In this document: positions 6,942 to 15,084 of the stretch, piece after piece | How positions within the stretch are numbered: position 1 is the first letter of the stretch | How the letters are laid out: every line of letters begins with the position of its first letter | Assembly (NCBI GenBank): GCA_017472735.1 | Contig: JAFUOD010000004.1 | Span: 1 to 48,919, forward strand | DNA from: Oscillospiraceae bacterium | GTDB taxonomy: Bacteria; Bacillota; Clostridia; Oscillospirales; Ruminococcaceae | DNA length: 48,919 nt | Direction: 5' to 3' | Notes under the pieces: model-generated | The model's input: only the letters and a program-made list of their open reading frames with translations | What the model was told of the DNA's origin: nothing | The model's database searches: none | Program-made: the position numbers and the translations under genes

Positions 6942-8027
6942 ATGGCAGTACTGCAAGAATACAAATGTCCATGCTGCGGCGGTGCCATAGCTTTTGACAG
7001 CACATTGCAAAAAATGAAGTGTCCTTACTGTGACACCGAATTTGAAATGGAGACTCTCGCCTCGTATGACGAGGAGTTAAAGAACCAGACCGACGAGGAT
7101 ATGTCGTGGGAAACCTTGGCAGGTGCTAAGTGGCAGGAAGGAGAGGCAGATGACCTTAATTCCTATATCTGCAATTCCTGCGGCGGCGAAATAATTACCG
7201 ACAAAACCACGGCGGCAACCTCCTGCCCGTTCTGCGGCAACCCTGTCGTAATGATGGGTCAGCTTTCGGGCACCTTAAAGCCCGACTATGTCATTCCGTT
7301 CAAGCTTGATAAAAAAGCGGCAAAAGCTGCTTATAACAGGCACGTCAGCGGCAAAAAGCTTTTGCCCAAAGTGTTTAAAGACCAAAACCATATTGATGAG
7401 ATTAAGGGCGTATATGTTCCTTTTTGGCTTTTTGATGCAGACGCAAACGCCAATATTCGATACAGGGCGACCCGTGTGCGCCTGTGGAGCGACTCGAACT
7501 ATGACTACACCGAAACAAGCTATTATTCTGTAAGCAGAGGGGGCAGTATCGGATTTGAGCGTGTGCCTGTTGACGGTTCTGCCAAGATGGCAGACGACTT
7601 GATGGAATCCATTGAGCCTTACAATTTTTCCGAGGCTGTTGATTTCCAAACCGCCTACCTTGCAGGTTATCTTGCCGATAAATACGATGTAGATTCCGAC
7701 CAAAGCATTAAGCGGGCGAACGAGCGCATTAAAAACAGTACCGAGCGTGCATTTGCCTCGACAGTGCGTGGTTATTCCTCGGTCATTCCCGAACATTCGG
7801 GTATAAGCCTTAAAAACAGCAGTGCAAAATATGCCCTTTATCCGGTCTGGATTTTAAACACAACATGGCAGGGCAAAAGCTATACCTTTGCCATGAACGG
7901 TCAGACAGGCAAGCTCGTTGGTAACCTCCCGCTGGATAAAACAGCGTATACAAAATGGTTGCTTGGCTTAACTGCTGCTTTGGGAATCGCCGCTTTTGCG
8001 GTGACCTATTTGCTTTGGCTGTTTTAA
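6942..8027 (+). CDS. Zinc-ribbon membrane protein, YdjG-like
   Basis: 361 aa with SD AAGGAGG seven bases before ATG. The N-terminus carries a TFIIB-type zinc ribbon (CPCCGG near 9, CPYC near 27). A second Cys pair follows at about 73 and 91 (CNSCGG, CPFC). The middle contains GVYVPFWLFDA, a segment typical of this family. One transmembrane helix sits near 337-358 at the C-terminus, so most of the protein is cytosolic and tail-anchored. It resembles B. subtilis YdjG, which with YdjH recruits a PspA-type protein to the membrane. It lies between the SPFH and TPM genes, spaced by about 10 bp on each side. Confidence 0.8.
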   Translation: MAVLQEYKCPCCGGAIAFDSTLQKMKCPYCDTEFEMETLASYDEELKNQTDEDMSWETLAGAKWQEGEADDLNSYICNSCGGEIITDKTTAATSCPFCGNPVVMMGQLSGTLKPDYVIPFKLDKKAAKAAYNRHVSGKKLLPKVFKDQNHIDEIKGVYVPFWLFDADANANIRYRATRVRLWSDSNYDYTETSYYSVSRGGSIGFERVPVDGSAKMADDLMESIEPYNFSEAVDFQTAYLAGYLADKYDVDSDQSIKRANERIKNSTERAFASTVRGYSSVIPEHSGISLKNSSAKYALYPVWILNTTWQGKSYTFAMNGQTGKLVGNLPLDKTAYTKWLLGLTAALGIAAFAVTYLLWLF

Positions 8028-8037
8028 GGAGGCGCAG

Positions 8038-8826
8038 ATGATGAAAAAATCACTTTGTATTGTCTGCGCCGCAGTTCTTTGTCTGTGCCTTTCGGTAACG
8101 ATTTTTGGCTGGAGCAATACGCCCCTTTTGGTCGACGATGCCGACCTTTTGACCGAAAGCGAAGAAAGCTCGCTTCTTTCCACACTTGAAGATATAAGCG
8201 AATATCACAAAATGGATATTGTTGTGGTTACAACAAATTCGTTGGGCGCGAAAACAGCGCAGGATTATGCCGATGACTGGTATGACTATAACGGATATGC
8301 TGACGACGGAGTTTTGCTTTTGGTGTGCATGGGAACCCGTGAGTGGCACATATCTACCTCGGGCTACGGCATAACCGCTGTTACCGATGCCGGCATTGAC
8401 TATATTGAAGATTGCTTTTTAGACGACCTAAGTCAAGGGTATTATTATGATAGCTTTATGACCTTTGCCGGCCTTTGCGATGATTATATCGAGCAGGCAC
8501 GAAACGGCGAACCTTATGATGTATCAAATCTTCCCAAGGTGCCGTTTTCTTTCGGCAAAAGCCTGTTAGTTGCGCTTGCGATAGGTTTTGTTTTAGCGCT
8601 TGTTATAACAGAATATATGAGAAACGAGCTTAAAACTGTTAAAAATCAAATCGCAGCAACCGAATATGTCAAAAACGGCAGTATGAACATAACACACTCT
8701 ACCGACCTCTATCTTTACAGGCATGTCAGCCGCAGGCTAAGACCAAAGCAAACAAGCTCGGGCGGCTCACGCACGCACACTTCGTCTTCGGGCAGGTCTC
8801 ACGGCGGCAGAGGCGGAAGATTCTAA
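8038..8826 (+). CDS. TPM-domain membrane protein, YdjH/YgcG-like
   Basis: 262 aa. SD GGAGG overlaps the previous stop; ATG at 8038 or 8041 are both possible. A signal peptide (about 1-25) precedes a TPM domain (about 28-160), recognised by LVDDADLLTESEE near the start and DDGVLLLVCMGTREWHIS. A transmembrane helix is at about 180-200. The cytosolic tail ends in a Ser/Gly/Arg/His-rich stretch (SSGRSHGGRGGRF), common in this family. TPM domains are extracytoplasmic and YdjH is the B. subtilis counterpart. It is the third gene of the envelope module; fucI follows 37 bp later with no clear promoter between. Confidence 0.8.
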   Translation: MMKKSLCIVCAAVLCLCLSVTIFGWSNTPLLVDDADLLTESEESSLLSTLEDISEYHKMDIVVVTTNSLGAKTAQDYADDWYDYNGYADDGVLLLVCMGTREWHISTSGYGITAVTDAGIDYIEDCFLDDLSQGYYYDSFMTFAGLCDDYIEQARNGEPYDVSNLPKVPFSFGKSLLVALAIGFVLALVITEYMRNELKTVKNQIAATEYVKNGSMNITHSTDLYLYRHVSRRLRPKQTSSGGSRTHTSSSGRSHGGRGGRF

Positions 8827-8863
8827 AAATTAAATTATAAAATACAAATTGGAGGTAGTTTTT

Positions 8864-10663
8864 ATGGCAGAATCAAGACTCATCGGCGATTATCCCGTAA
8901 TCGGTATCCGCCCTACAATTGATGGCAGACGCGGCGTTTTAAAGGTCAGAGAATCTTTAGAAGAACAGACAATGAACATGGCAAAAAGTGCCGCAAAGCT
9001 TTTTGAGGAAAACCTTAGATACTCAAACGGCGAGCCTGTAAAGGTTATTATTGCCGACACCACCATAGGAAGAGTGGCTGAGGCTGCCGCTTGTGCTGAT
9101 AAGTTCCGCAAAGAGGGCGTTGATATAACCCTTACCGTAACACCCTGCTGGTGCTACGGCGCCGAGACCATGGACATGGACCCCAACACAATTAAGGCTG
9201 TTTGGGGCTTTAACGGAACCGAGCGCCCAGGTGCTGTATACCTTGCTTCTGTTTTGGCAACTCACGCACAAAAGGGTCTTCCCGCATTCGGCATTTACGG
9301 TCACGATGTTAAGGATGCCGATGACACCGAAATTCCCTGTGACGTTAAAGAAAAGCTCCTTCGCTTCGGCCGTGCCGCAGTTGCAGCCGCAACAATGAGA
9401 GGAAAGTCCTATTTGCAGATAGGCTCTATCTGCATGGGTATCGGCGGCTCAATAATAAGCACCGATTTTATTGAAGACTACCTTGGTATGCGTGTTGAAT
9501 CGGTTGACGAGGTCGAGATCATTCGCCGAATGACCGAGGGTATTTATGATAAAGCTGAGTATGAAAAAGCTTTGGCGTGGGCTAAAGAATATTGCATTGA
9601 AGGATTTGACAAAAACCCCGAAGAGCTTCAGAAGACGAGAGAACAAAAAGACGCTGACTGGGAATTTGTTGTTAAAATGATGGTTATAATCAAAGATCTT
9701 ATGAACGGCAACAAAAACCTCCCCGAAGGCTGTGAGGAAGAGGCTGTAGGTCACAACGCAATTGCAGCAGGCTTCCAGGGTCAGCGCCAGTGGACCGACT
9801 TCTACCCCAACTGTGACTTCCCCGAGGCAATGCTTAATACCTCGTTCGACTGGAACGGTGCTCGCGAGCCTTACATACTTGCCACCGAAAATGACGTTTT
9901 AAACGGCATTGGCATGCTGTTTATGAAGCTTTTAACCAACCGCGCACAGATGTTTGCAGACGTTAGAACCTACTGGAGCGGCGATTCTGTTAAGCGTGTA
10001 ACAGGCTATGATATTAAGGGCAAAGCTAAAGAAGCCGACGGTTTCATCCACCTTATTAACTCGGGCGCTTGCTGCTTGGATGCCAACGGTGCCGCTAAGG
10101 ATGCTGACGGCAACCCTGTTATGAAGCCTTGGTATGAAGTGACCGAAGAGGACCAAAAAGCAATCATGGCAAGCTCAACTTGGAACTACGCCGACCTTGG
10201 CTATTTCCGCGGCGGCGGATATTCCTCACGCTTTGTAACCAAAGCTGAAATGCCGGCAACAATGATAAGACTTAATCTTGTTAAGGGCTTGGGCCCCGTT
10301 TTACAAATTGCCGAGGGTTGGACAATAGAGCTTCCCGACGAAGTTACCGACACCCTTTGGAAACGCACCGACTACACTTGGCCTTGCACATGGTTTGCAC
10401 CAAGAGTTACCGGCAAGGGCGCATTCAAAACCGCATATGATGTTATGAACAACTGGGGCGCTAACCACGGAGCTATCTCTTACGGCCACATAGGTGCCGA
10501 CCTTATTACCCTGTGTTCAATGCTTAGAATACCCGTTTGTATGCACAATGTCGATGAAGATAAGATATTCCGCCCTGCGGCTTGGAACGCATTTGGCATG
10601 GATAAGGAAAGCGCTGATTACAGAGCTTGCCAAAACTTCGGCCCAATGTTTAAAAAGTGCTAA
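8864..10663 (+). CDS. fucI: L-fucose isomerase
   Basis: 599 aa from ATG 8864 with GGAGG eight bases upstream; the in-frame TTG at 8849 is inside the ribosome site. It converts L-fucose to L-fuculose, the first step of intracellular fucose breakdown, using Mn2+. The text closely follows the E. coli enzyme along its length: [57 protein letters not shown] and [14 protein letters not shown]. The metal-binding regions are recognisable at [18 protein letters not shown] and NWGANHG. The length matches the family (about 590 aa). It is the first of three consecutive fucose-pathway genes; D-arabinose is a common side substrate of the family. Confidence 0.96.
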   Translation: MAESRLIGDYPVIGIRPTIDGRRGVLKVRESLEEQTMNMAKSAAKLFEENLRYSNGEPVKVIIADTTIGRVAEAAACADKFRKEGVDITLTVTPCWCYGAETMDMDPNTIKAVWGFNGTERPGAVYLASVLATHAQKGLPAFGIYGHDVKDADDTEIPCDVKEKLLRFGRAAVAAATMRGKSYLQIGSICMGIGGSIISTDFIEDYLGMRVESVDEVEIIRRMTEGIYDKAEYEKALAWAKEYCIEGFDKNPEELQKTREQKDADWEFVVKMMVIIKDLMNGNKNLPEGCEEEAVGHNAIAAGFQGQRQWTDFYPNCDFPEAMLNTSFDWNGAREPYILATENDVLNGIGMLFMKLLTNRAQMFADVRTYWSGDSVKRVTGYDIKGKAKEADGFIHLINSGACCLDANGAAKDADGNPVMKPWYEVTEEDQKAIMASSTWNYADLGYFRGGGYSSRFVTKAEMPATMIRLNLVKGLGPVLQIAEGWTIELPDEVTDTLWKRTDYTWPCTWFAPRVTGKGAFKTAYDVMNNWGANHGAISYGHIGADLITLCSMLRIPVCMHNVDEDKIFRPAAWNAFGMDKESADYRACQNFGPMFKKC

Positions 10664-10674
10664 GGAGAACGGCT

Positions 10675-11361
10675 ATGGAATATATGGATATAAGAGAGCA
10701 GCTTTGCGATGTCTGCCACAAAATGTGGCAGCTTGGCTGGGTTGCCGCCAACGACGGCAATGTCTCGGTGAAGTTGCCCGACGGCAACTTTATGGCAACC
10801 CCCACGGGAATCAGCAAAAGCTTTATCACTCCCGAAAAGCTGGTTATTATCAACAATAAAGGCGAGGTCATCTCGGGTGAGCCGGGTTATAAGCCCTCGA
10901 GTGAGATCAAAATGCATCTAAAATGCTATGCCGAGCGTGACGATGTGGGTGCGGTTGTGCACGCACACCCTCCAACAGCAACAGGTTATGCAGTTGCAGG
11001 CAAAAGCTTAGATGAATACTCAATGATCGAAACGGTCATCGCCATCGGCTCAATTCCGCTTACGCCTTACGGCACGCCTTCTACCAACGAGGTGCCCGAA
11101 GCAATTGCGCCCTATTTAAAAGAGCACGATGTCTTCTTGCTTCAAAACCACGGTGCATTAACTGTGGGTGCCGACCTTATTACGGCATATTACCGAATGG
11201 AGACCTTAGAGCTTTTTGCAAAGATCTCGCTTACAGCCCACCTTTTGGGAGGCGCAAAAGAGATCGAAAAGCCTCAGATAGACAAGCTTTTATATTTAAG
11301 AGAGAATTACTATCACGTAACCGGCAAGCATCCGGGCTATAAGCACTATAACGATAAATGA
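10675..11361 (+). CDS. fucA: L-fuculose-1-phosphate aldolase (class II)
   Basis: 228 aa from ATG 10675, with AAGGAG overlapping the fucI stop and a 7-base spacer. It splits L-fuculose-1-phosphate into dihydroxyacetone phosphate and L-lactaldehyde with Zn2+. The zinc ligands are visible in VVHAHPP and LLQNHGALTVG, and the catalytic glutamate in KPSSEIKMH. Length and motifs fit FucA; the related family members araD (ribulose-5-P epimerase) and rhamnulose aldolase are less likely given fucI next door. It lies 11 bp after fucI and 13 bp before the kinase. Confidence 0.9.
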   Translation: MEYMDIREQLCDVCHKMWQLGWVAANDGNVSVKLPDGNFMATPTGISKSFITPEKLVIINNKGEVISGEPGYKPSSEIKMHLKCYAERDDVGAVVHAHPPTATGYAVAGKSLDEYSMIETVIAIGSIPLTPYGTPSTNEVPEAIAPYLKEHDVFLLQNHGALTVGADLITAYYRMETLELFAKISLTAHLLGGAKEIEKPQIDKLLYLRENYYHVTGKHPGYKHYNDK

Positions 11362-11374
11362 CAGGGAGGCGCCT

Positions 11375-12745
11375 ATGGAATATTGTTTAGCAATTGATAT
11401 CGGCGCTTCAAGCGGCAGACACCTTTTGGGAGAAATAAAAGACGGTAAGCTTGCCATAACCGAGGTTTATCGCTTTGAAAACGGCATGAAAGAACAGGAT
11501 GATACTCTTGTTTGGGACGTTTCAGAGCTTTTTGAGAATGTATTAAAAGGCCTTGAAAAGTGTAAAGAAATCGGTAAAATTCCTAAAACCATAGCTATAG
11601 ACACCTGGGGTGTTGACTATGTCTTGCTTGATAAAAACGGATGTGAGCTTCTTCCTTGTGTTGCTTACCGCGATTCAAGAACTCAAAGTGCACCCGAGGA
11701 AGTTTATAAAATCGTTTCTCAAAGCAGGCTTTACAGCAAAACAGGTATTCCAAAGCAGAATTATAACACGATCTTTCAGCTTTGGTGCGATAAGCAATCG
11801 GGCAAGCTCGATAAAGCTTCGCATATGCTTTTGATGCCTGATTATCTGTCTTATAAATTAACAGGTGTTGCCCAAAGCGAGTACACCATATCCACCACAA
11901 CAGGGCTGGTAAACGCGCAAACCAAGTCTTGGGACGATGAAATTATCGATGCCCTTGGTTTTAACCGCTTGCTGTTTTGCCCTCTTTGCGCCCCTGCTAC
12001 TTTGGCGGGAGGCTTTAGTGATGAGGTAAAAGAACGCCTTGGCTTTGACTGCCTTGTTCTTCATTGCCCCTCTCACGATACGGCGTCTGCAGTTGCCGCA
12101 TGCCCTGTCGATGATGAGTCGGTTTTCATATCCTCGGGCACATGGAGCTTAGTGGGTACTGAGAATCTTTACCCTGTAACCGATGGACGAGCCATGAATG
12201 CAACCCTTTCAAACGAGGGCGGAATAAACTATCGTTATCGCTTTTTGAAGAATATCATGGGCATGTGGCTGTTTCAAAGCATACGCCGCGAGCTTGATAA
12301 GAAATATTCTTACGACGAAATGATGGCAATGGCGATGCAAAGCAGCTTCGATGAAAAAATCGACCCGACCGACGAGTCGTTTTTGGCACCAAAGAGCATG
12401 ATAGAAGCAGTAAGGAATTATTTAGGCAAACCCGACTTGCCGTTACAGGACGTTTTAAGCTGTCTCTATCACTCGCTTGCAAAAAGCTATGATAACACCG
12501 TAAAAGAAATCGAACAGATTGCAGGCAAAGCAGTTAAGCACATCAGCATCGTCGGGGGAGGCAGCAAGGACAGCTATCTTAACCTGTTAACCAAACAATA
12601 TACAGGCAAAAGTGTCAGTGCGGGTCCTGTTGAATGTACAGCAACAGGCAACATTATTTCACAGATGATGTATTCAGACAAGTCCCTTACTTTGCAAAAC
12701 GCAAGAGAGCTTGTTAAAAAATCCTTTAATATAATGCCTGTTTAG
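11375..12745 (+). CDS. rhaB: FGGY-family sugar kinase, rhamnulokinase type (predicted to serve fuculose)
   Basis: 456 aa with SD GGGAGG upstream. The N-terminal IDIGASSGR phosphate motif, IDTWGVDYVLL and AYRDSRT are those of rhamnulokinase RhaB, and the C-terminal VGGGSKDSYLN is the FGGY signature. By sequence it looks like RhaB rather than E. coli FucK. Its neighbours are fucI and fucA, so its natural substrate is probably L-fuculose, giving fuculose-1-phosphate (inference). The last codons (ELVKKSFNIMPV) look complete. No transporter, regulator or lactaldehyde enzyme is next to it. No strong terminator is seen directly after the stop; the nearest is at 13092. Confidence 0.88.
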   Translation: MEYCLAIDIGASSGRHLLGEIKDGKLAITEVYRFENGMKEQDDTLVWDVSELFENVLKGLEKCKEIGKIPKTIAIDTWGVDYVLLDKNGCELLPCVAYRDSRTQSAPEEVYKIVSQSRLYSKTGIPKQNYNTIFQLWCDKQSGKLDKASHMLLMPDYLSYKLTGVAQSEYTISTTTGLVNAQTKSWDDEIIDALGFNRLLFCPLCAPATLAGGFSDEVKERLGFDCLVLHCPSHDTASAVAACPVDDESVFISSGTWSLVGTENLYPVTDGRAMNATLSNEGGINYRYRFLKNIMGMWLFQSIRRELDKKYSYDEMMAMAMQSSFDEKIDPTDESFLAPKSMIEAVRNYLGKPDLPLQDVLSCLYHSLAKSYDNTVKEIEQIAGKAVKHISIVGGGSKDSYLNLLTKQYTGKSVSAGPVECTATGNIISQMMYSDKSLTLQNARELVKKSFNIMPV

Positions 12746-12885
12746 TGCATAATGTTTTGTCATATTTACGCCAACTGATCATGCACAAAATGCTCTTTAT
12801 TCCTAACCCCGATACCGAAGCTATCGGTCCTTCTGCCGGATATCAACCCTTTCAATCACAGGTAATGCGATGACGAAAACCGCAC

Positions 12886-13029
12886 GCTTCGCTCGATAAA
12901 GCCCTTGATGCATTAGAGGCTGACCACCTCACCGCAGGCGGAGTATTCCCCGAAGAGCTTTTTAAAAGCTTCATCAAAACCAAGCGTGAGGAGTGCTGTC
13001 AGCTTGTTGCAGCTTCTCGCTATGCATAG
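12886..13029 (+). pseudogene. Remnant of a glutamine synthetase C-terminus
   Basis: The plus strand reads SLDKALDALEADHLTAGGVFPEELFKSF and on to IKTKREECCQLVAASRYA before TAG. This resembles the last part of type I glutamine synthetase (EALDALEADHEFLTAGGVF...). It lacks about two residues after ADH, has a stop just upstream, no start or ribosome site, and lacks the usual HPHEF-type end. The preceding 100 bases show no clear continuation. It is a degenerate fragment, probably left from a deleted gene. Identification rests on about 45 residues. Confidence 0.6.
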
Positions 13030-13091
13030 TTTGATAAGTATTACAATCTTTAATTTGTGTTAACCGCACGTTTAGAAATTTAATCATTTTT

Positions 13092-13124
13092 AAAACCGTC
13101 GAGTCGAAACTCGGCGGTTTTTTG
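13092..13124 (+). terminator. Terminator downstream of the fucose genes
   Basis: AAAACCGTCGAG pairs with CTCGGCGGTTTT (one T-G) around loop TCGAAA, followed by TT. It is the first strong hairpin after the kinase stop at 12745. Confidence 0.8.
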
Positions 13125-13358
13125 CGTTTTTTGGACGTTGATTCGTCAACAACTTTTTGTGCATTTTTAACAAAAATGCCATTGCCAAATTGACGTGTGT
13201 TAGTTGTTCTACTGACAGAAAAATGCGAGTTTTTTAGCCATATGAAAATATTAAATTTAAAAAAGTTAAATAGTTGAGTTTTGTTTTGTGCATGAGCCAC
13301 AGAAAATAGCTGTTTTCTGTACAACATTAACAAAAATTTTCAAAACAGTTTATTGCAA

Positions 13359-13387
13359 TTGACTTTTTTGTCACAGGGGTGTAAACT
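13359..13387 (+). promoter_or_regulatory. Promoter of the dockerin-transglutaminase gene
   Basis: TTGACT, a 17-bp spacer and TAAACT, followed by an AT-rich leader and a GAGGAG site. The -10 region shares TGTAAACTATA with the promoter at 5541-5570. The stretch 13125-13358 is AT-rich and holds nothing else I can identify. Confidence 0.6.
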
Positions 13388-13443
13388 ATAAGTAATGAAA
13401 GTCACTTTAGCCGAGTGAAATATGAAACGAGGAGAAAAATTCA

Positions 13444-14961
13444 ATGGAAGCAAAACGTCTTATCTCAGGGATTATATCAATGGTTATAGTTATTACTATG
13501 CTTTGCAGCTGCCTGAGTGTAGAGGTATTTGCAACCGAAGGCGAAAGCGTAAGCACAGAATTCTCTTTAACAGAGGACCCCTTCCAATCTTCGCTTGACG
13601 ACTTCGCAACCCTTACCGACAACGTTCAGACCGTTACAGTTGAATATTCTCCCGATTTGCTTTACGCAGGCTTTGCTGAATACACAACTGTTGAACAGGC
13701 TGCACTTGCCGTTCGTGAAAGTCTCAAAAATCACGTTCCTGATTTCTTTGTTTATATCGCAAGCGATTGTGACGATTATAAGCAGGTATATCTTGACTTG
13801 TTATATATTGCAGAAACACATACCGGCAACCCTATTGAAGGCGACTATTTAGTATGGCAGACCGGCGATATGGAACTTTACATTTACCTCACTAAGTTTG
13901 AGGGCGTAAACTATTACAAAATGCGCTTTGTTGTTCCTTACTACACCACATTGGAACAGGAAATGCAGCTCACTGCTGAAATTAACAATGTATTAAGCAG
14001 CTTGAACCTTTACAACGCAACCGATTATCAGAAGGTTAAGGGCATTTACGATTACATTTGCCAGAATGTTACCTACGACTATGCAAATGCATCTGATTAT
14101 TATTACGGTTTAAAGCACTCGGCATACGCAGCGCTTATTAACAAAACTGCTGTTTGCCAGGGCTATGCATTGCTTTTCTATCGTTTAGCTTTAGAGCTTG
14201 GTATCGATGCTAGATTTGTCTCCGGCGTCGCTAATGGCGGAGCTCATGGTTGGAATATTGTTGAACTCGGCGGCAAATACTATAATCTCGATTGCACTTG
14301 GGATGCAGGCAGAAACTACAGATACTTCTTAAAGAGCGATGCAAACTTTGCCGATCATGTCAGACACGAACAGTATTCTGCAGACAGATTCGTATCAAGA
14401 CACCCCATGTCTTCTTCTGATTATTACGAAGCTGAATTCACAATAATCGACGGTACTCTCGTTTCCTATAACGGCATTGGCGGCGACGTAGTGATCCCCG
14501 AAGGCGTTATCGAAATCGGTGAAGGCGCATTCAGAAACGCATCAAACATCACAAGCATCACAGTTCCCGAAAGCGTTTTAATCATTGCTGACAGCGCATT
14601 TGATTGCAACATGGCAAGCATAACAATTAAATCTGCAGATACTTATATTGCTGATAGCTTTACAACAATAGGTGCAGGCGCTGTAATCAACGGCCACGAA
14701 GGTTCAACCGCTCAGAATTACGCATTCAGATATTCAAGAGTATTCTCTGAAATCACAGAGCTTCGCGGCGACCTTGACGGCAACGGTATCGTAGATAATA
14801 ACGACGCTATTTATCTCCTTTATGCTTCTGTTTTCGGCGTTGAGGAATATCCCATAAATCAAGATTGTGACTACAATAACAACGGCATTATTGATGGCGA
14901 CGATGCTACTTATCTTTTGTATCACACCCTCTTTGGTGCAGAAAGCTATCCGCTTAACTAA
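13444..14961 (+). CDS. Secreted transglutaminase-like protein with LRR segment and C-terminal dockerin
   Basis: 505 aa with GAGGAG upstream. A signal peptide occupies about 1-30 (IISMVIVITMLCSCLSVEVFA). The catalytic triad of the transglutaminase/protease-like fold is visible: Cys238 in AVCQGYALLF, His268 in HGWNIVEL and Asp283 in YYNLDCTWD. Such bacterial domains can be peptidases or cross-linking enzymes; the activity is not predictable. Residues about 335-435 form a BspA-like leucine-rich stretch (VVIPEGVIEIGEGAF, ITSITVPESV). The end, 441-505, is a type I dockerin with two calcium loops, DLDGNGIVDNND and DYNNNGIIDGDD, each followed by YLLY. This predicts binding to a cohesin scaffold on the cell surface. 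It has its own promoter and terminator. Confidence 0.87.
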   Translation: MEAKRLISGIISMVIVITMLCSCLSVEVFATEGESVSTEFSLTEDPFQSSLDDFATLTDNVQTVTVEYSPDLLYAGFAEYTTVEQAALAVRESLKNHVPDFFVYIASDCDDYKQVYLDLLYIAETHTGNPIEGDYLVWQTGDMELYIYLTKFEGVNYYKMRFVVPYYTTLEQEMQLTAEINNVLSSLNLYNATDYQKVKGIYDYICQNVTYDYANASDYYYGLKHSAYAALINKTAVCQGYALLFYRLALELGIDARFVSGVANGGAHGWNIVELGGKYYNLDCTWDAGRNYRYFLKSDANFADHVRHEQYSADRFVSRHPMSSSDYYEAEFTIIDGTLVSYNGIGGDVVIPEGVIEIGEGAFRNASNITSITVPESVLIIADSAFDCNMASITIKSADTYIADSFTTIGAGAVINGHEGSTAQNYAFRYSRVFSEITELRGDLDGNGIVDNNDAIYLLYASVFGVEEYPINQDCDYNNNGIIDGDDATYLLYHTLFGAESYPLN

Positions 14962-14973
14962 TCCTTAACAAAA

Positions 14974-15012
14974 ACCCCTTCTTACCTTTTTGGTAAGGAG
15001 GGGTAGCTTTTT
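14974..15012 (+). terminator. Terminator of the dockerin-transglutaminase gene
   Basis: ACCCCTTCTTACC pairs with GGTAAGGAGGGGT (13 bp, one G-T) around a five-T loop, followed by AGCTTTTTT. Confidence 0.9.
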
Positions 15013-15036
15013 TACCAATCACTTTATTTATATAAT

Positions 15037-15074
15037 AAGAACGCAGCAGGTTAGTCCTGTCTGCGTTCTTTTGT
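15037..15074. terminator. Hairpin between convergent genes, probable terminator
   Basis: AAGAACGCAG-CAGG pairs with CCTG-(T)-CTGCGTTCTT around TTAGT, a 14-bp stem with one bulge. It is followed by TTTTG on the plus strand; the minus-strand side is only moderately T-rich. It separates the dockerin gene from the GH97 gene. Confidence 0.7.
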
Positions 15075-15084
15075 GTATTAGGTT

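Noticed and set aside
6234-7010. A 258-codon minus-strand frame over the SPFH and YdjG-like genes.
   Set aside because: It is a Cys-rich antisense shadow of the zinc-ribbon coding text, with no start signal.
12775-12885. A possible upstream part of the glutamine synthetase remnant (reading PNPDTEAIGPSAGYQPF).
   Set aside because: The frame differs, a stop separates it, and the text does not match the expected part of the enzyme.
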